DNA from: Capronia americana
Taxonomy: Eukaryota; Ascomycota; Eurotiomycetes; Chaetothyriales; Herpotrichiellaceae
Direction of reading: 5' to 3'
Assembly: GCA_016110215.1 (NCBI GenBank)
Contig: JADWQD010000002.1
Location: forward strand, 1,302,001 to 1,366,000
Length of the DNA stretch: 64,000 bases
Positions 32,241 through 46,009 of this stretch are shown here, in pieces. Position numbers and translations under genes: made by a program. How positions within the stretch are numbered: position 1 is the first letter of the stretch; every line of letters begins with the position of its first letter. Below the pieces are notes generated by a model. That model had not been told where the DNA came from. It saw nothing but the letters and a program-made list of their open reading frames with translations, and made no database searches.

Positions 32241-35200
32241 CTAGGGAATGTCAAATGTGGGTTTAAGTTTCTTCAACAGCGCCCATTCGTCCTTCGTGAC
32301 TTCATCTCGGTAGAACTCCTTCAGCGTGTCGATGGACTTGCGAGATATGAGCGAGTAGAGGATATCTTTGTCTTCCAGCTGTCGTCCGTACATGGGCTGG
32401 TTGGGTCCTTCGATTTTCACTGCAACCGAAGGCTGTCCTTTCTTGCAGATGGGAATGGCCTTGTGTTCGCGCTCGATGGAGGATCTGTGGTTCAATTAGT
32501 TTCTGCGCCTTGAGAACGGGTTGCTGCAACTTACACTCTGCCCAGGACCACGATTTCTTTGGCACCAGTGACCGGGTTCGTCTTGACCGCAGCAATCGGC
32601 GTCAGCAGTCGGAGATTGCCCTCGACCACGTCGACGCCCACTACGATAGGATCCTTCTTGTTGAAGACCTGGATAGGATGGAGCACACATGGGAAGACTG
32701 CATGCAGCTTGCTTTCTTCCTTCTTTTGCTCTTGCAACTGCTTCATATGTGCCGTGAAGTTGTCGAACAGGTGGTAGATGATATCAGCCGTGAAGATTTT
32801 GATGCCGTTCTCATCCGCGTACTGTTGCGCTTCCTTGTCCACTTTGACATCGAAGCAGAGCATGACCGCATACTCCTTGGCTTTCTCCAGCATTGTACCG
32901 GCCATCAAGACATCCCGCTTGAAGACGGGCCCGATCCCCACGTTGGCCACGGGGATTTTCGACTCCTTGAGGAAATCCAATAATGCCTCAAGTGAGCCCA
33001 GCGTAGAAGCTTGGACGCTGACACCACGGTGGTCTTTGGATATCTTGCGGAGGAGTTGCTGCAGGTCGGCCATGACATCGTCCATCAAGTCCTCCTCATC
33101 GTCATCGGGCCCAACGACAAGCAGTCGAGATCCTGCCACAGCCTTATCGAGATCGTTGGCAGCAATCTTCACACCCAGAGCCGCCTTGCATTCTTTGTTG
33201 TGCACGTACGCCGACTTGAGACGCAGTTCTCTAAGAGGAGCTGGCGTCAGAAGCGCTCGAATGTTGGTAGCGATTGGCCCATCCGTGCCACAAAGCACGA
33301 TCCGATCGTTTTCGCGCAGGACTCCGTTGGAGATGATAACGTCAATCGTGGTACCCAGACCCTCAATCACCTTGACCTCGAGAATCGTGGCTTGCACTTC
33401 GGACAGATACATCAGGGCTGATGTCATCCGCTCCTGGGTCAGAGTAACAAGGAGTTTGAGCAGATCTGGGATGCCTTCACCAGTATGCGCTGAAGTCGGC
33501 ACCAGTGATACATATCGCCGCATGTCCTTGTTTTCGTAAAAGACCTCGGCATTGAATCCTTCTCCCGCGAAAGCAATTTTGGTATCTTGGAGTCGCTTCT
33601 CAAACTCGCCGATTACTCCCTTGGACTGCATAGCGAGACTGTCTTGGAAGCCGTTGTTGTCGATTTTCTTCCAGCCATAGAGACGATCGATCTTGTTGAG
33701 GGCCACAATGAACGGTGTTTTGCGTTCTTTCAGCAGCCTCATAGATTCCAGGGTCTGAGGTTCCAGGCCGTGCATGATGTCCACAACCAGAATGGCAATG
33801 TTACAGAGAGAAGAACCTCGAGACCGAAGGTTAGAGAACGACTCGTGACCAGGAGTGTCGATAACCAACAGACCAGGCACTTTGAACTGGAACTTGCCGT
33901 CCTTGTTCACGACAGCCGTTTTCTGTTCAAGTGCCTCCCTGGGGAAGTAAGTAGCACCAATTTGCTGGGTAATACCACCGGCTTCGCCCTCTTGAACATT
34001 GGTCTGTCTGATCTTGTCCAGGAGCTTTGTTTTCCCCGTGTCGACGTGGCCCAAGATACAGCATATGGGAGATCGTAGGTCATCTTTAGATCGTGCTGCG
34101 AGGGCCTCTTCGTGAGCTTTCGCTCGCCTCGCGGCCGCTTCCATTTTTCTCTGTGCTGCTGCACGCTGAGTTGCTGTGGCCTCCTCATCCTCGTCCGAAG
34201 AATCCTCCTCCTCGGATTCGGTGTCCGATTCAATAGGTCTCTCTTTCGGTGGCGGGCCGGAGTCACGAACCGGCAGGGTTGACGATCCTTTTGTTTTGGC
34301 GACAGCACCATTGGTTTCGACCTTTTTCTCCGTCTTCGTAGCGCTGCCGTTAATTGTTGGTTTGGAGGGTTTTGAATCCTCGTCAGAGTCAGCATCCCAG
34401 CTGTCCTTTACATCGTCGTCAGCAGCCTTTTCCCAGTCGTCGAGTTCAGATCCGTCATCTTGCTGATCGGCCTCTGCTGCCGCCGCTGCCGCTGCCGCTT
34501 CTTCAGCTTCTTTTGCGAGACGTTGACGTTCCGCCGCAGCGGCTTCGGCCTCCTGTCTCGCTTTTTCAGCTGCAGCTTCTAGGTCGACCTCTTCCTTCTT
34601 GGGGCCCTTTCGTTTCTTGTCTGCGGGTTTCTTCTTCTCTTCAACGCTGTCGCCAGCCAAGCCTGCAACCTTGGCGCCCGACTCGAGCATCTGCTTCAGA
34701 CGAAGCTCTTGTTGCTGCTTCCTTTTCCTGTCGGCTTCGGACAAGAGTTTGCCTTCCTTTCGGAGCTGTTCTTTCTTCTCCTTCTCCTTCTCCTTCTTAC
34801 GTGCTCTTGCCTCGGCCTTCTTCTGCTCTTCTTCGGCTTCCTTTCTTAGGCGCTCTTCTTCGGCAGCCTTCTCTTCAGCTTCTCTCCTTTCTTGCTCTTC
34901 TCGTTGTCGAGCCAAGAGCTCTTGCTGTTTTTGAATGGCGGCCAGATGTGCGGGGATCTTCTTCTTCTTGCCAGCTTTGTCGTCCTTCGCGGGTGCAGCA
35001 GCAGGCGCTTCCGGTGTCTCAACAACGGCGGGTTTTGCTTCTTCGACCTTCGGAGCCGGTGCCGGAGTAGCACCTTTCTTCTTCGCGGCCTGCCGAACTG
35101 TCAGGATCTGAAAGGGCAATATCAGAGAAGCAGTGACTTACCTGTTCCTTCTTCCTCTGTTTTTCTCGTTCTTTCCTCTCACGCTCCTTCTCCTTCTTTG

Positions 35201-35636
35201 ACTTCACACCACCGTCTCCATCAGCATCGTCGTCGGCGGCCGGTGGCGCTTCCTTCTCCGGCTGCTTTTTGCCAGCCTTCCCCTTCTTGTTGGAGTTCCC
35301 GGCAAAGACATCATCATCATCTTCGTCGTCGAAAGTGGCTTCGGCGGGGGCTTTCGCAGCTAAATCGGCGGCAGGCTCGGCTGGGGTAGGACTTTCTGCA
35401 TCTTCCCCATCGACAAAGTCATTGACGTTCTGCTTCCCTTTCTTTGCACGTTTGTCTTTGTTCCTCCGCAGCGCAGCCAAGAGTCCGCCGCCGCCGCCCA
35501 TCTCTTCAGTGGCATCGTCGTCTGCCTCGGCCTTCTTTGCGTCTTCGGCAGCTTGGGCTATGGGATCCGCAGTCTCACCCAACTCGTTTTCCCAGTCATC
35601 CGCCTGCTTCTTGCCACCTTTCTTCTTAGGAGCCAT
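32241..35636 (-). CDS. FUN12: Translation initiation factor eIF5B (Fun12)
   Basis: Three exons, complement(32241..32484, 32535..35107, 35142..35636); 1103 aa. Donors GTAAGT twice; the exon 2/3 joint restores VLGRVSSIER. The N-terminal 480 residues are highly charged (poly-Lys/Glu/Ala helices beginning MAPKKKGGKKQ), as usual for this factor. The GTPase domain has G1 GHVDTGKTKLLDKIR, switch region GGITQQIGATYFP, G3 DTPGHESF and G4 NKID, all intact, then the IF2-type domains II-IV, including VLCGTDGPIATNIRALLTP and SIPTASTLGSLEALLDFL-type segments. eIF5B-GTP drives 60S subunit joining. The first intron is only 34 bp between exon ends 35142 and 35107, short for the window, but the frame, branch-like CTGATATTGCC and TTTCAG acceptor support it. 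Confidence 0.93.
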
Positions 35637-36215
35637 TGCGTCGGTGTGTGTGTTGGTGGGATGGTTGCAGGAGTATGAATCGTTCACGATTTAGAGGCGG
35701 CGACATAAGTCGTGTGCAGCGTTGTGGGGATCAACAGAAGACTGCCTCGGGAGAAAAAAAAAGCGGCGCTGAAATGAGGCTATTAGCCACTAACTATTGG
35801 TCTCTCTGGTTCTTTGCCACAGTCTCTGATAGAATCTGTTAAGTGGGAATCGGACTTAGGAGTTGCACGTTGTCGTGGGAAAGCGGGCGAGGTGATGAAT
35901 AAGTGGTGGTGGTGGGGCAGTGAGAGGAAAGCGAGGGCGAAGTGACGTTTCGCAAGGACAGACGGACGTTCATTGCGAACGTGTGGCTTGGCGCTTTCGA
36001 TCGAAAAGCCCTTCGCCTGGCCTCTGACTCACAGCGGCTATCAGCTACAGTAGGCAGGGACATGAGGCCACACCCGACCGACACCTCAGTTGGCAAGCTG
36101 CAAAAACATGTTCGTGTATTGGTATCGCAGAGTGCACAATGCTGGTCCCCGTGAAGGCTAATCACAAACCTGTGCCGCCCACCTTTTAAACTCCTCGGTT
36201 TCTTCTGATGCCCCA
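35637..36215. other. eIF5B promoter region
   Basis: About 580 bp between the eIF5B start codon and the stop of the next minus-strand gene. Contains an A-run and a GTGGTGGTGG run; no gene. Confidence 0.45.
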
Positions 36216-39200
36216 TCACGATCGAGGCGGATATCTCAAGAACTTTCTCATCCAGGCAATTGCTACCTCCACCGGCTCCTCCGTCTCTGCGAGCACTTCC
36301 CTGACTAGAGCATTGAAAGCGTCGAGCCGCGGTGAACTTTTGATGACGTTCCGCAAATTGTAGGGTCCGTCCTCAATCATCATGAGCAGGCGGTCTCCTC
36401 GTACATGCATGTCTTTTGGCTTGAAAGATGGAGGTTTCCACAGATACACCTTGTCATCTGCATCTCTTCTCTTCATCGGCACAGCCGTGATCGCTTTGCG
36501 GTCCAGGTAGCTCATTTCCTCAATGAAATGAAGCAACTTCCATTCTTTGTGCTTGAGAAGTGTGAAATGGAATAGTGTCCCATCCATGGTCGCCCCATAG
36601 AAACGAGTCCGCTCGCTTCGTTGAGGACCGTGCGAGGAATCAAGTCGGAAACGATGGATATGACCTGGCATTTTTGCATGGAAGAGTGGCGTCGCATTGG
36701 AGTTCGTCTTGTTCAAGCCCGAGAATCCAACGATATCAGTACCAGCCGCATCGGCAGAGGCAAAGACAGCAGTTGAAAGATCCAAGACGACGACATCTTT
36801 CGCGTATCGCATTCCGCCATCACATTTATGTTGACGCAATTGGTCGTTCTGGTCCACGAGAACGAACAGTGAGTGCTCTCGGGTAGCCACGCAGATGAGC
36901 GAGCCCTGACATGATATGGCGTTCGCCATTGAAGGTATGGCATGTCTGGATAATGTCTCCCATCTGCGTGTCTTGAAGTCGAGGTGGCGCAGAATGATCT
37001 CCTTCCCGCAAGCAATCAGCAGTGATGACTTCTTGTAAGCACAAATCGCGGTAACAGGTTCCTTGTCCTGAAACGCGACTTTCGCATTCGCATCAGGCTT
37101 CCCTTTCCCCAAGGTTTTGGCATTGACGCATACAACTCGGCCATGCCCTGGGCCTGGAGGGACGATGCCTGGCCGCTCTAACGCAAGGACCAGCCATTCA
37201 TAGTGAAAGACGTCGTCCGTAGGTCTCCAGTCGATGAAGTCGTGTAGGATGTCGCTGTTGTCTCCGGTTACCATGGTCGAGAAAGTGACGTCCTCATCCT
37301 TTTTGCCAGCAGGATAGGCCAAATCGCGCGTGACGAGTTGCAATCCGACTCGCCGAACTTTCCCTGACGGCCGATCAGTGGGATCTTTCTCACCAGGCAG
37401 CAGTGGCACATTGCTCGGCCTCCTCGGTGGTGGTTCGTAGGGTTCTCCTTCCCTGGAGAAAGCGACCGCGAACTTCTCAAGGAACTGTGAGTATAACAAT
37501 CGCCTCGGGACGCCGTTGAAGTACAAGTGCCGGGCTATGCCGTGCTCCTGGGCGACCACGGAGCAGAACAGCATCTCGCCTTCGGTAGCGCAGATCAAGA
37601 AGCCTCCAGGCTGCTCATAATTGGACTCCAGCTTAGGTATCCGGTGGACCGCATTGACTAGAGGTCCAGCAGATGGCTACTCATGGTCAGTATTGCTCAG
37701 ACCTCAAACGAATTGTGAAGACTTACATTGGTCCGATCTACCACCCAGACAGGTGAAAATGTGAAATCGACGACAGCAGAATTCGGATGTAGTGCAAATC
37801 GGTGAATTGAGTATTCGCAAAGAACCAAAGCCGAAGGATTTCCAGAGCTATCAGGCCGTCCCCTTTCCTCAACGATCTGCACCGCAGTCGCCCCTACTCG
37901 GAAAACATCGGCACATCGTACGTCTGGTTGTCACATTAGCAATCACATCTCTTCCGACCATTGCAGACCATACCTATCCTCATCCCGTCCTTGCTCCGGG
38001 CTTTGAGTTCCACGCAGAGTACTGTGCCCGACCGCAATCCGCACAAAAGCAGGGTGGGATCAACTAAATTGTGCCTCAGCGCGACCAGTGATGAAACTGC
38101 GGCATTCTTCACTTCGGGATGGAGATCTTGAATTCGATGCTGGAACACGGGCTGTAAAGTCTCGTTGTAGCACAGAAGCTCCCCAGTAGCTGTGCCAATC
38201 ACAACCAGTCGGCCGTTGTCTGTTTGCACGCAGCAGATGCTTTTGGGGATATGTTCGAGTCGCACAAGGTGGCTAACGTCAAATTGAAGCCGGTCATCCT
38301 CTGTGGTCTCGACCTCGATCATACAGAGATCAAAACCTGTGTCGCATGCACGTATTGCGGCGATGACCGAATCATCACCAATGGAGATGGTTGCATGCTC
38401 AAACGTCGACCTGAGGTGGCGGAGTCTAGTGACTTGATCATCAGCCTCGACCAAGATTGCACTGATTCCGGCAGTGGTGATCTGTATGACGATGTCTCGG
38501 TTGAAGACCGCAGCGGCAAGGGTTGGGTGGTCGAAATCGAATCCGGGATGGCTCTCTGAGTCAGTAAACGATATGTCCTGGGTCTCGAGCTCGAATGAGA
38601 CCATATAGGAGCTCGCTGTATGGGACGCCAGTAGTAGGACCTCACTGATATCTGGTAGCTCCAGACTGAAAAGCCGGTCAATCAGACCAGCGTCTGGAAA
38701 CTCCATTTTCCATCCAATTTGCGCTTCGAACCCGTAACGGATTTCCGAAACCTGACCTCTCCGATCGTGTGGTCCTGAACAAGTGTAAAGGCGACCGGGT
38801 GCTCCCCGCTGCATCGCTATGTCCTCGGCGTCGACGGGTATAGGAGGGCCTGTGACAATGTCGTTTAGAGGTGCAAGTGTTTCGATGCGCTGAATACGCT
38901 CGGGCGATCCTCGCGCGGAGACATGGAAAACACCTCCATCGGTCATGCTGCCACCAACGACAAGGATATCGCCACCTTTCCCAGGCGGGCCAGAGAGCAT
39001 GCAGAAGGCTGTATCAACGCTGAGACCGAGGTGGCCGATTACGTTGTTTGTAGAAAACTTTTTGCTCGAGTGTTTGTCAAACAAGAAGTTCCGCAGCAGC
39101 CCATCTTCGCGGATAAGCACAATGTCATCGCGTCGTTGCAGGTAGTGAGTGTGGCGTCTGGGTCTCGACCATTGTACCCATTCTAACGGCTCCTCCTTGC

Positions 39201-40315
39201 CCTTAGCAAATGCACAGTTGATCCGCTTCCATTCCGAGGACTGGACATTCTCGTAATATGTGATGCCGGACTGCATAATGACCATATACGAATAAGCTCG
39301 TGTCGAAGGGATCAGCATCGTAGGTAGCTGGTCCTCATTCAGCTTGCGCCCGCTACAAGGCTCCATAGGCTGAATTGTCTTCAATGAAAGGCGGTTGTCC
39401 CATGTAAACAGGTATTGGTATGTTTCTTGCCTTTCGTCGTCGGAGTAGACCAATAGCAGGAGTACGACCTTGCTACGGTCAGCATCAGGACTTGGTAGGA
39501 ACGACATCAGAAGGATCTTTCCATCGACCGTAATAAAACGTTGCTGTGATCGTCAGTGTGTAATGTGGTATCAGGGGAAAATAGCAACCTCTTTTGCAGG
39601 ACAAAAGGAGGCAGGGTCCAGCGGATCCCAGCCGTCAATCTGAGCCTTGATCTCATCCAGGCACGGCAACTTGAATACTCCCACGTAGCCAGATGGCGAG
39701 GCAATAGCAAGAGCGCGAGACCTGTTCTCCATTAGCTGCATGGAAGTTTCAGCTGAGAGAGAAATACTCAGGATCGACGGCAATGTCGCGACACTCGCTC
39801 GAGGGCAGATCAGAGCCCCTCAGGAAAGGACGCTTTGCAAAGACCAGATGGACATCTCCAATGCTGTTTTCTCTGGCGTAGACATAGATCATGTCGTTGT
39901 CTCTTGTGACGAGAACCAGAAGCTGCGGCGGTTGACCATCGCTGACTGGCTGCCCGCGAATGCTGAATTGCTCGAGGTCACGCTCTTGTTTGAGGATCGC
40001 ATCCACAACCGGGACAGTCTTCAAGTCGGCAGAGATGACCTTGGCATCTGTGATGGCCGTGCCAAAGTCGAGCTTTCCCGTGGTGTTAACCAATTGTCCG
40101 CTGTCCTGGAATTCATGAAGTTGGATAAATGTGTGCCCTACAAAAACCACGTCGTTCTTGGACGGGGACCGTAGCCTTGCGGGGAGGATCCATCTGATGC
40201 TTGAGCTCAAATTGAGAGTTCGGGAGAGGATACCAACGCGCTCCTGGGAGGTCGACAGTTCTTGTTCTGGACTGGCGCTGTTGCCTTTGCGACGACGGCC
40301 ACTGACAGTGGTCAT
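36216..40315 (-). CDS. DDB1/CPSF-A/Mms1-type beta-propeller protein
   Basis: Five exons, complement(36216..37676, 37727..37923, 37974..39543, 39589..39721, 39768..40315); 1302 aa. Exon phases all agree. The start is the first ATG of the frame, MTTVSGRRRKGNS. The N-terminal third matches the MMS1_N domain (PF10433): VFVGHTFIQLHEF, a joint reading DIAVDPESRALAIASPSGYVGVFKL restored by splicing at GTATTT, and LLLLLVYSDDERQETYQYLF. Later WD-like propeller blades include LRSGTVLCVELKAR and the C-terminal CPSF_A-like repeats. Relatives scaffold Cul4-type ubiquitin ligases (DDB1), splicing (Rse1) or polyadenylation (Cft1); this one is more divergent and resembles fungal proteins annotated as thermotolerance proteins. 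Which complex it joins cannot be told. Donors GTTGCT (39588) and GTATTT are weak, so intron boundaries deserve transcript checks. Confidence 0.82.
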
Positions 40316-41307
40316 GATAAAGTCTCCAGAGAAGTGGGGAGGAGTGATGCCCACAGAACAAGGGGCTTGTTTAGTGTGGCCAGGATCCGACACTCAGATC
40401 AGGTCGTGAGATATTGGTCGCAGAGCAAGGGGCATCAAAGGCGCAGGTAAAAGGAAAATCGGGGGTTCACTACGACGGCGTCTCTCGAACACGCTCTCTT
40501 ATGTAGTGGTTAGGAGGACCATCCTGAGAGCACTTGACCTGACCTTAGTCTGCCGCAACTCGTCCAGGTTTCGTCAACGAATTATCGAATCCCAATCCGG
40601 GTTCGTGGCGGTCGCAGTTACGGAACGGCGAGGGGCAAGTCGGTGGAGGAGCGCACCAATTGAATGGCCATCTAGCCGGCTCTTCCTAGCAAGGGCTGCG
40701 CTGCATAACATGCGTGCAGCAACCTAGTCCGAGACCTGGGAATGTCAAAAGCTACACAAGGGAATCAGAAAGGAAACCGTGCAGCACTGGCACAGGCAAA
40801 CAGGGCTAAGTAAATCACCGGAAAAGGTCCCCGCCGGAGCTAGTTAAGCCCTGCTCGGCTCCAGGAACTCGCTTTCTCACCTCCATCCTTCAAGTGCATC
40901 GAGACAGTGAGCAGAGATACGTCAGCTGGCAGCAGCGATACCTTTAGGCCCTTGCTAGAGGGTTGCGCGGGATGCCATGAACGATTAGGTTCACAAAGTT
41001 GACATTGGCAGTCAGGCAAACAAGCGCTTTGTACGACCTGTCACATTCTGGCCCAGATTAAAACCATCCCCATGCAAGCATTGACCGTCTAACGAAAAAG
41101 AGGTCACACGGGCTATTGTCCTTTTTGAACCTATTGAAATCTCAACGTAAAGGGCGGAGAGCATCTACCCGCGCACGCCCTCGCTTGTAGCTACCCGATC
41201 CCACGCCCAATTCATCGGCACGGCGCAGAGGGGATCGTCCGTTTAAGCTGCATAGCGGCGCCAGCACTACGGCCACAACTGTCAGTGAGAAGCCATTGAC
41301 AGGTTCC
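40316..41307. other. Divergent promoter region, about 1 kb
   Basis: Between the DDB1-like and TBC genes. No coding frame with family features, no repeat. The minus-strand frame is open to 40393 but without an ATG. Confidence 0.5.
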
Positions 41308-42613
41308 ATGGCGTCGGCTGAAAAGCCGGCATTGACAGATGCGGACGAACACGAGAAGCGTCAACGCATTGAGCAGGCCTGTCGCCAGAGGGATGTTGCG
41401 GCCCTGATTGAGCTCGCGAGCTCGACCGGCGGTCTTTTGGGGGACGACTTGCGCCGCAAAGCCTGTATGTCCCCCTTGCTTGCCCCCTCTTCGTGGCACT
41501 TGACGCTGATGCACGAACTTGAAAGGGCCGTTTCTACTGGGTTTCGCACCTGAAGATTCAAGACCGGTCGAGCAAACACAGGCAAATCAGGACCGTTGGC
41601 GAGCACTACCACGTCACCCCGACGAGGATCAAGTCCAACTCGATGTTGATCGTGCCTTTGTATATTACCCTAAAGGTTTGCGGTCCCCTCCCTCCAATAC
41701 ACAAGGTATCACGGTCTGAATGCAACCAGATGAATCCGAACAGTCCCTTGAGACCAAGAAGACAGAGCTCTCCGATCTGATTGTCGCGACCCTGAGAACC
41801 TATCCTCTGCTTTCCTACTTTCAGAGCTATCACGATGTCGCACAAGTTCTGTTACTGGTGCTTGGGAAGCAACAAGCCATGGCAGCCGTTCCACGAATCT
41901 CTCTCTGTCGCCTCCGGGACTACATGCTACCGACCATCGCACCTGCAAGAAGACATTTTGAGCTTGTATCAGCCGTGGTAAAGTCAGCCGACCCCGAACT
42001 GGCAAATCATATCGCCCAAGCTGAGAACATCTTCGCGTTGTCGGCGACTCATTCCTTGTTCGCGCACGATATTTACAACTATGGCGATATTGCCAGGCTT
42101 TACGATTTCCTGCTGGCACATGAACCAATCATGAGCATCTACTTGTTCGCGGCGGTGACAATATCGCGCCGGTCGGAATTGCTGGAGATGCCTCCTGAGG
42201 AATCCGACATGCTCACGTTCGTGATATCCAAATTACCTCAAACCTTCGACATCGATGCACGCATCCAGGATGCCTTGGCTCTGTTCCGAGACCATCCGCC
42301 GCAAACCCTCCCTGGCTTTGTTTGGTGGCGCCTGTCGCAGTACAGTGTGCTCAAGACCTCGCGACGTATCGAACATCCTCAGAGTTTAGAAGAGGCTGAA
42401 AGGTTCTGCCAGAAGCAGATCGAACAGCTTCACAGGCAGGAGTTAATGGAGAAGAGAGCCCTCCTGCTCTACAAATACAGGAGGCCAGCGACATCCCTGG
42501 CCGCCATGCTTATTGTTGGGGCATTCGCCGTCTGGTTGAGAAGAAGCGGACACGACAAGGTGTTCTGGTCTGTGATAGCCACCGCATATTCTTACCTGCC
42601 GCGACAGGGGTAG
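41308..42613 (+). CDS. TBC-domain Rab GTPase-activating protein (TBC1D20/Gyp8-like)
   Basis: Three exons, 41308..41464, 41526..41675, 41730..42613; 396 aa. Splice joints restore KAWPFLLGF and VYYPKDESEQ, both conserved. The TBC domain has the Arg finger in DVDRAFVYYP (IxxDxxR motif) and the Gln finger in LLSYFQSYHDV (YxQ motif), so catalytic residues are intact. IFALSATHSLFAHDIYNYGDIARLYDFLL is typical of the TBC1D20 branch. A hydrophobic segment near residues 355-370 (SLAAMLIVGAFAVWL) forms a C-terminal tail anchor, as in Gyp8 and TBC1D20, which act on Rab1/Ypt1 at the ER. Donors GTATGT and GTTTGC. Confidence 0.88.
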
Positions 42614-43557
42614 GGTAAAGTATGATTCTGCGCACGAAGGTATGAGTTGTCTTTCTGTTCACCGCTACGAGGAAGAACAAACGTCAAGGGAAGTGAGGCT
42701 GCTTGGCAGGCCGGGAGGACAGCTACCCTTCCACTCTACTCGGTAGGCTGACCATGGCCCACTCCAGGTGGCGATCAAGACATTTCACCGCAGAAGGAAC
42801 AAGGAGATCATGTGAGACCTTACAGTGGGAATGCTTTCTTGATGCGGGAAAAGCAATCAGGATCGGCAGAAGGGCAGGTTTGGTTTGGATGCCAACGAGA
42901 GCGTTGCCGCAAAGCAAAGGAGACAAACACCCACCTTGTCGATGACCTAGGTATTGGAAGGAGCCCGATCCCTGAGGCGACACCGCTTGTGGGAACAGCC
43001 GAACAGGTCGGGCATACCTATCCAGGACGCCGTGAAGAGTGATTGCGGGTGACAATAGTCGCACCCGATGTCTCAGACATGGAGGGAGCAGGTACCCTGG
43101 CCACTTAGCAGTCGGCAGAACCGGGGATCTCGATCTTCCAGTCGCTGTGGGAGATGATGTGGTGGTCGAAGGTTGCTGTTGTGAACTCTGCAGCGTGGGT
43201 TTTCGCCACTCTCTCCGACGGTAGTAGTCTGCGACCCAGATATGTAGTAAAGGTGAAGCATACGTGGTCCATCTGTCACTCATGGAAGTCCCATGCATGA
43301 ACCCCGAGGCGGAGAACGGACATTTATTGTAATTACAGCGCTAAGGGTGCAATCATCTCTCACACCAACGACGTCATTACATACGAGATTGAAACCCCGT
43401 AGATTACACGTTACAGTAACTCGGACAGGCAACGTGTTTTGACGTGCTCCAAATCCTCCAGCCAGCACTCAAACAGAGAAGCCTCGCCTCGTGCTCTCTC
43501 AACAACAACTGAGCATCATCGTCCTCTCTGTCCCTTCGCCAGTCTTTCCACACCGGA
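42614..43557. other. Intergenic region, promoter of the Yip1-family gene
   Basis: About 940 bp. Open frames on both strands lack recognisable features. Pyrimidine-rich sequence ahead of 43558 (CTCTCTGTCCC) fits a fungal 5' UTR. Confidence 0.5.
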
Positions 43558-44652
43558 ATGGCGAATCGAGGCTACGATGTCGTCGTCGACGTCGACACAG
43601 AGGTAAATCATCCATCCCGCCCACCTGCCTGACTGCCTACTTCCTTACATGCCGTACCCTCACCTCAATGCGCACTCAAACATCTAACAACCAGCAGGGC
43701 GACCTAGGCCACACAGACCTCCAAGACGACGACCTAGAATTCCACTCGTCAAGTTCGTGCCCATCCTTCCATCAGAACTGTCCTATCCATCCTGGCGTCC
43801 TTGCCCAAACCCTGCTGATTTCCCCGCCTAAACTGACATACATTTCCCGTGCCTGTTGCAGACTTCGAATCCAACCCCTCGAACCAGCGCAAGATCCAAC
43901 CCGACACGCCCTTCCTCTCCACCGGCAGCGGCACCGGCGGCGGCGGCGGCGCCAACCTCGGCGCGCCGTCGTCCTCTTCCGCCTCCCCGCAGAAACACAT
44001 GCTCTGGTCGCTCCCGTTCTACGCGCAATTCTTCGACGTCGACACCACCACCGTGCTCCACCGATGTCGGTCCGCAATCCTCCCGTTCATCCCCAACACG
44101 CCGCCCTTTCTCGACATCATGGACGGCAATCCCGACCTGTACGGCCCGTTCTGGATCGCCACGACCGTCGTGGTCATCCTGTTCCTCACGGGCACCATCA
44201 GCCACAAGCTCGCGACCGAGGGGAAGAAGCACTTCGAGTATGATTTCGGGCTGCTCGGCGGCGCCGCCGGCCTGATCTACGGGTATACGCTGTTCGTGCC
44301 GCTGGGGCTGTGGGCCGCGCTGCGCTGGTTCGGGGCGCAGTCGCTCGAGCTGGTCGAATGCTGGGCCCTGTACGGGTACGGCAATCTGTTCTGGATCGGC
44401 GTGGCGCTGGTGTCGTGGTCGCCGCTGAATGGGCTCAACTACGCGCTCGTCGGAATAGGTTATGCCGTCAGTGTGTTCTTCTTGGTCAAGAACCTGTACC
44501 CCGTGATCAGTGCCACGGAGAAGAAAATCAGCCAGGTGCTCTTGGTGGCGGTGGTGCTGGTGCATGCCGGGTTGGCCATTGCGATCAAGATTCTGTTTTT
44601 CAGTCACAAGAGTCCGGCGAGGGACGATGACAATAAGCTCAGGTTGTTCTAA
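43558..44652 (+). CDS. Yip1-domain Golgi membrane protein (YIPF1/2-Yip5-like)
   Basis: Three exons, 43558..43602, 43698..43752, 43862..44652; 296 aa. The first two exons encode only 33 residues (MANRGYDVVVDVDTE|GDLGHTDLQDDDLEFHSS). Acceptor 1 is a CAGCAG tandem site, so an extra Gln is possible. The second donor is GTTCGT. After a Ser/Gly-rich linker comes MLWSLPFYAQFFDVDT and LPF-P-type signature, DLYGPFWIATTVVVILFLTG and four further membrane segments, the five-helix Yip1 fold (PF04893). YIPF1/YIPF2 proteins cycle in the Golgi and bind Rab GTPases. Third-codon positions are very GC rich compared with flanking genes, giving long shadow frames. Confidence 0.88.
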
Positions 44653-45314
44653 TGCGTATGAAATGGGTCCGGTAAGGTAGGCCGCTGCGCATAGGTCCAA
44701 GGGGGGGGTTTTCTACTTCAAAGTTACATGGACCTCGACTGGACCCCAGGATCGGGGTCCGGCCATGCTGTCGGATATAATGTATCACTACTACGTATCA
44801 TGAGTATTTGGCGCCTGTGGAATGATGTGCAGCGAAGTAAAATCCACGGCTGGCTTTTCCACTCATTGCACAGTGAGCGGGACTGTTCGTCCATCCCAGT
44901 CCATCCCAGCTCTCCACGCTTATCGAACGCGAAACGGGATCGCTGTTATTCTGGAGCATTCAATAACTGCATTGACTGCCCGCTCGAGTGCCAGTCCCAA
45001 CCGAGGAGACAGCCGAGTTGAGGAAACACGAAGCGATGGCGCCTTGAAAATAGGTGCATTGTCTCTACGCCTAGCCTAGCCTGTGCACTTCATCCTCTCA
45101 TACTTCGTAGGCAATCACCACGACGCAGTCAGCATCCGGTAGCACGTTTTCAGCCATGTTGCTTGGATGCGTGCACGCATCGCAGGCATCGCACGCATTC
45201 CTTCGCCTCGACTCGTACCCTTCGCCCACCTTGGCGCTGCTATCGTCCCGCGCACAACACACACACTCTCTCTCCAAAGCCCCCGTCCCACCACACGACG
45301 CCCACAATAAACCA
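44653..45314. other. Convergent intergenic region
   Basis: About 660 bp between the Yip1-family and ubiquitin-L40 stop codons, including a run of nine G near 44701. No gene recognised. Confidence 0.5.
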
Positions 45315-46009
<695 letters not shown>

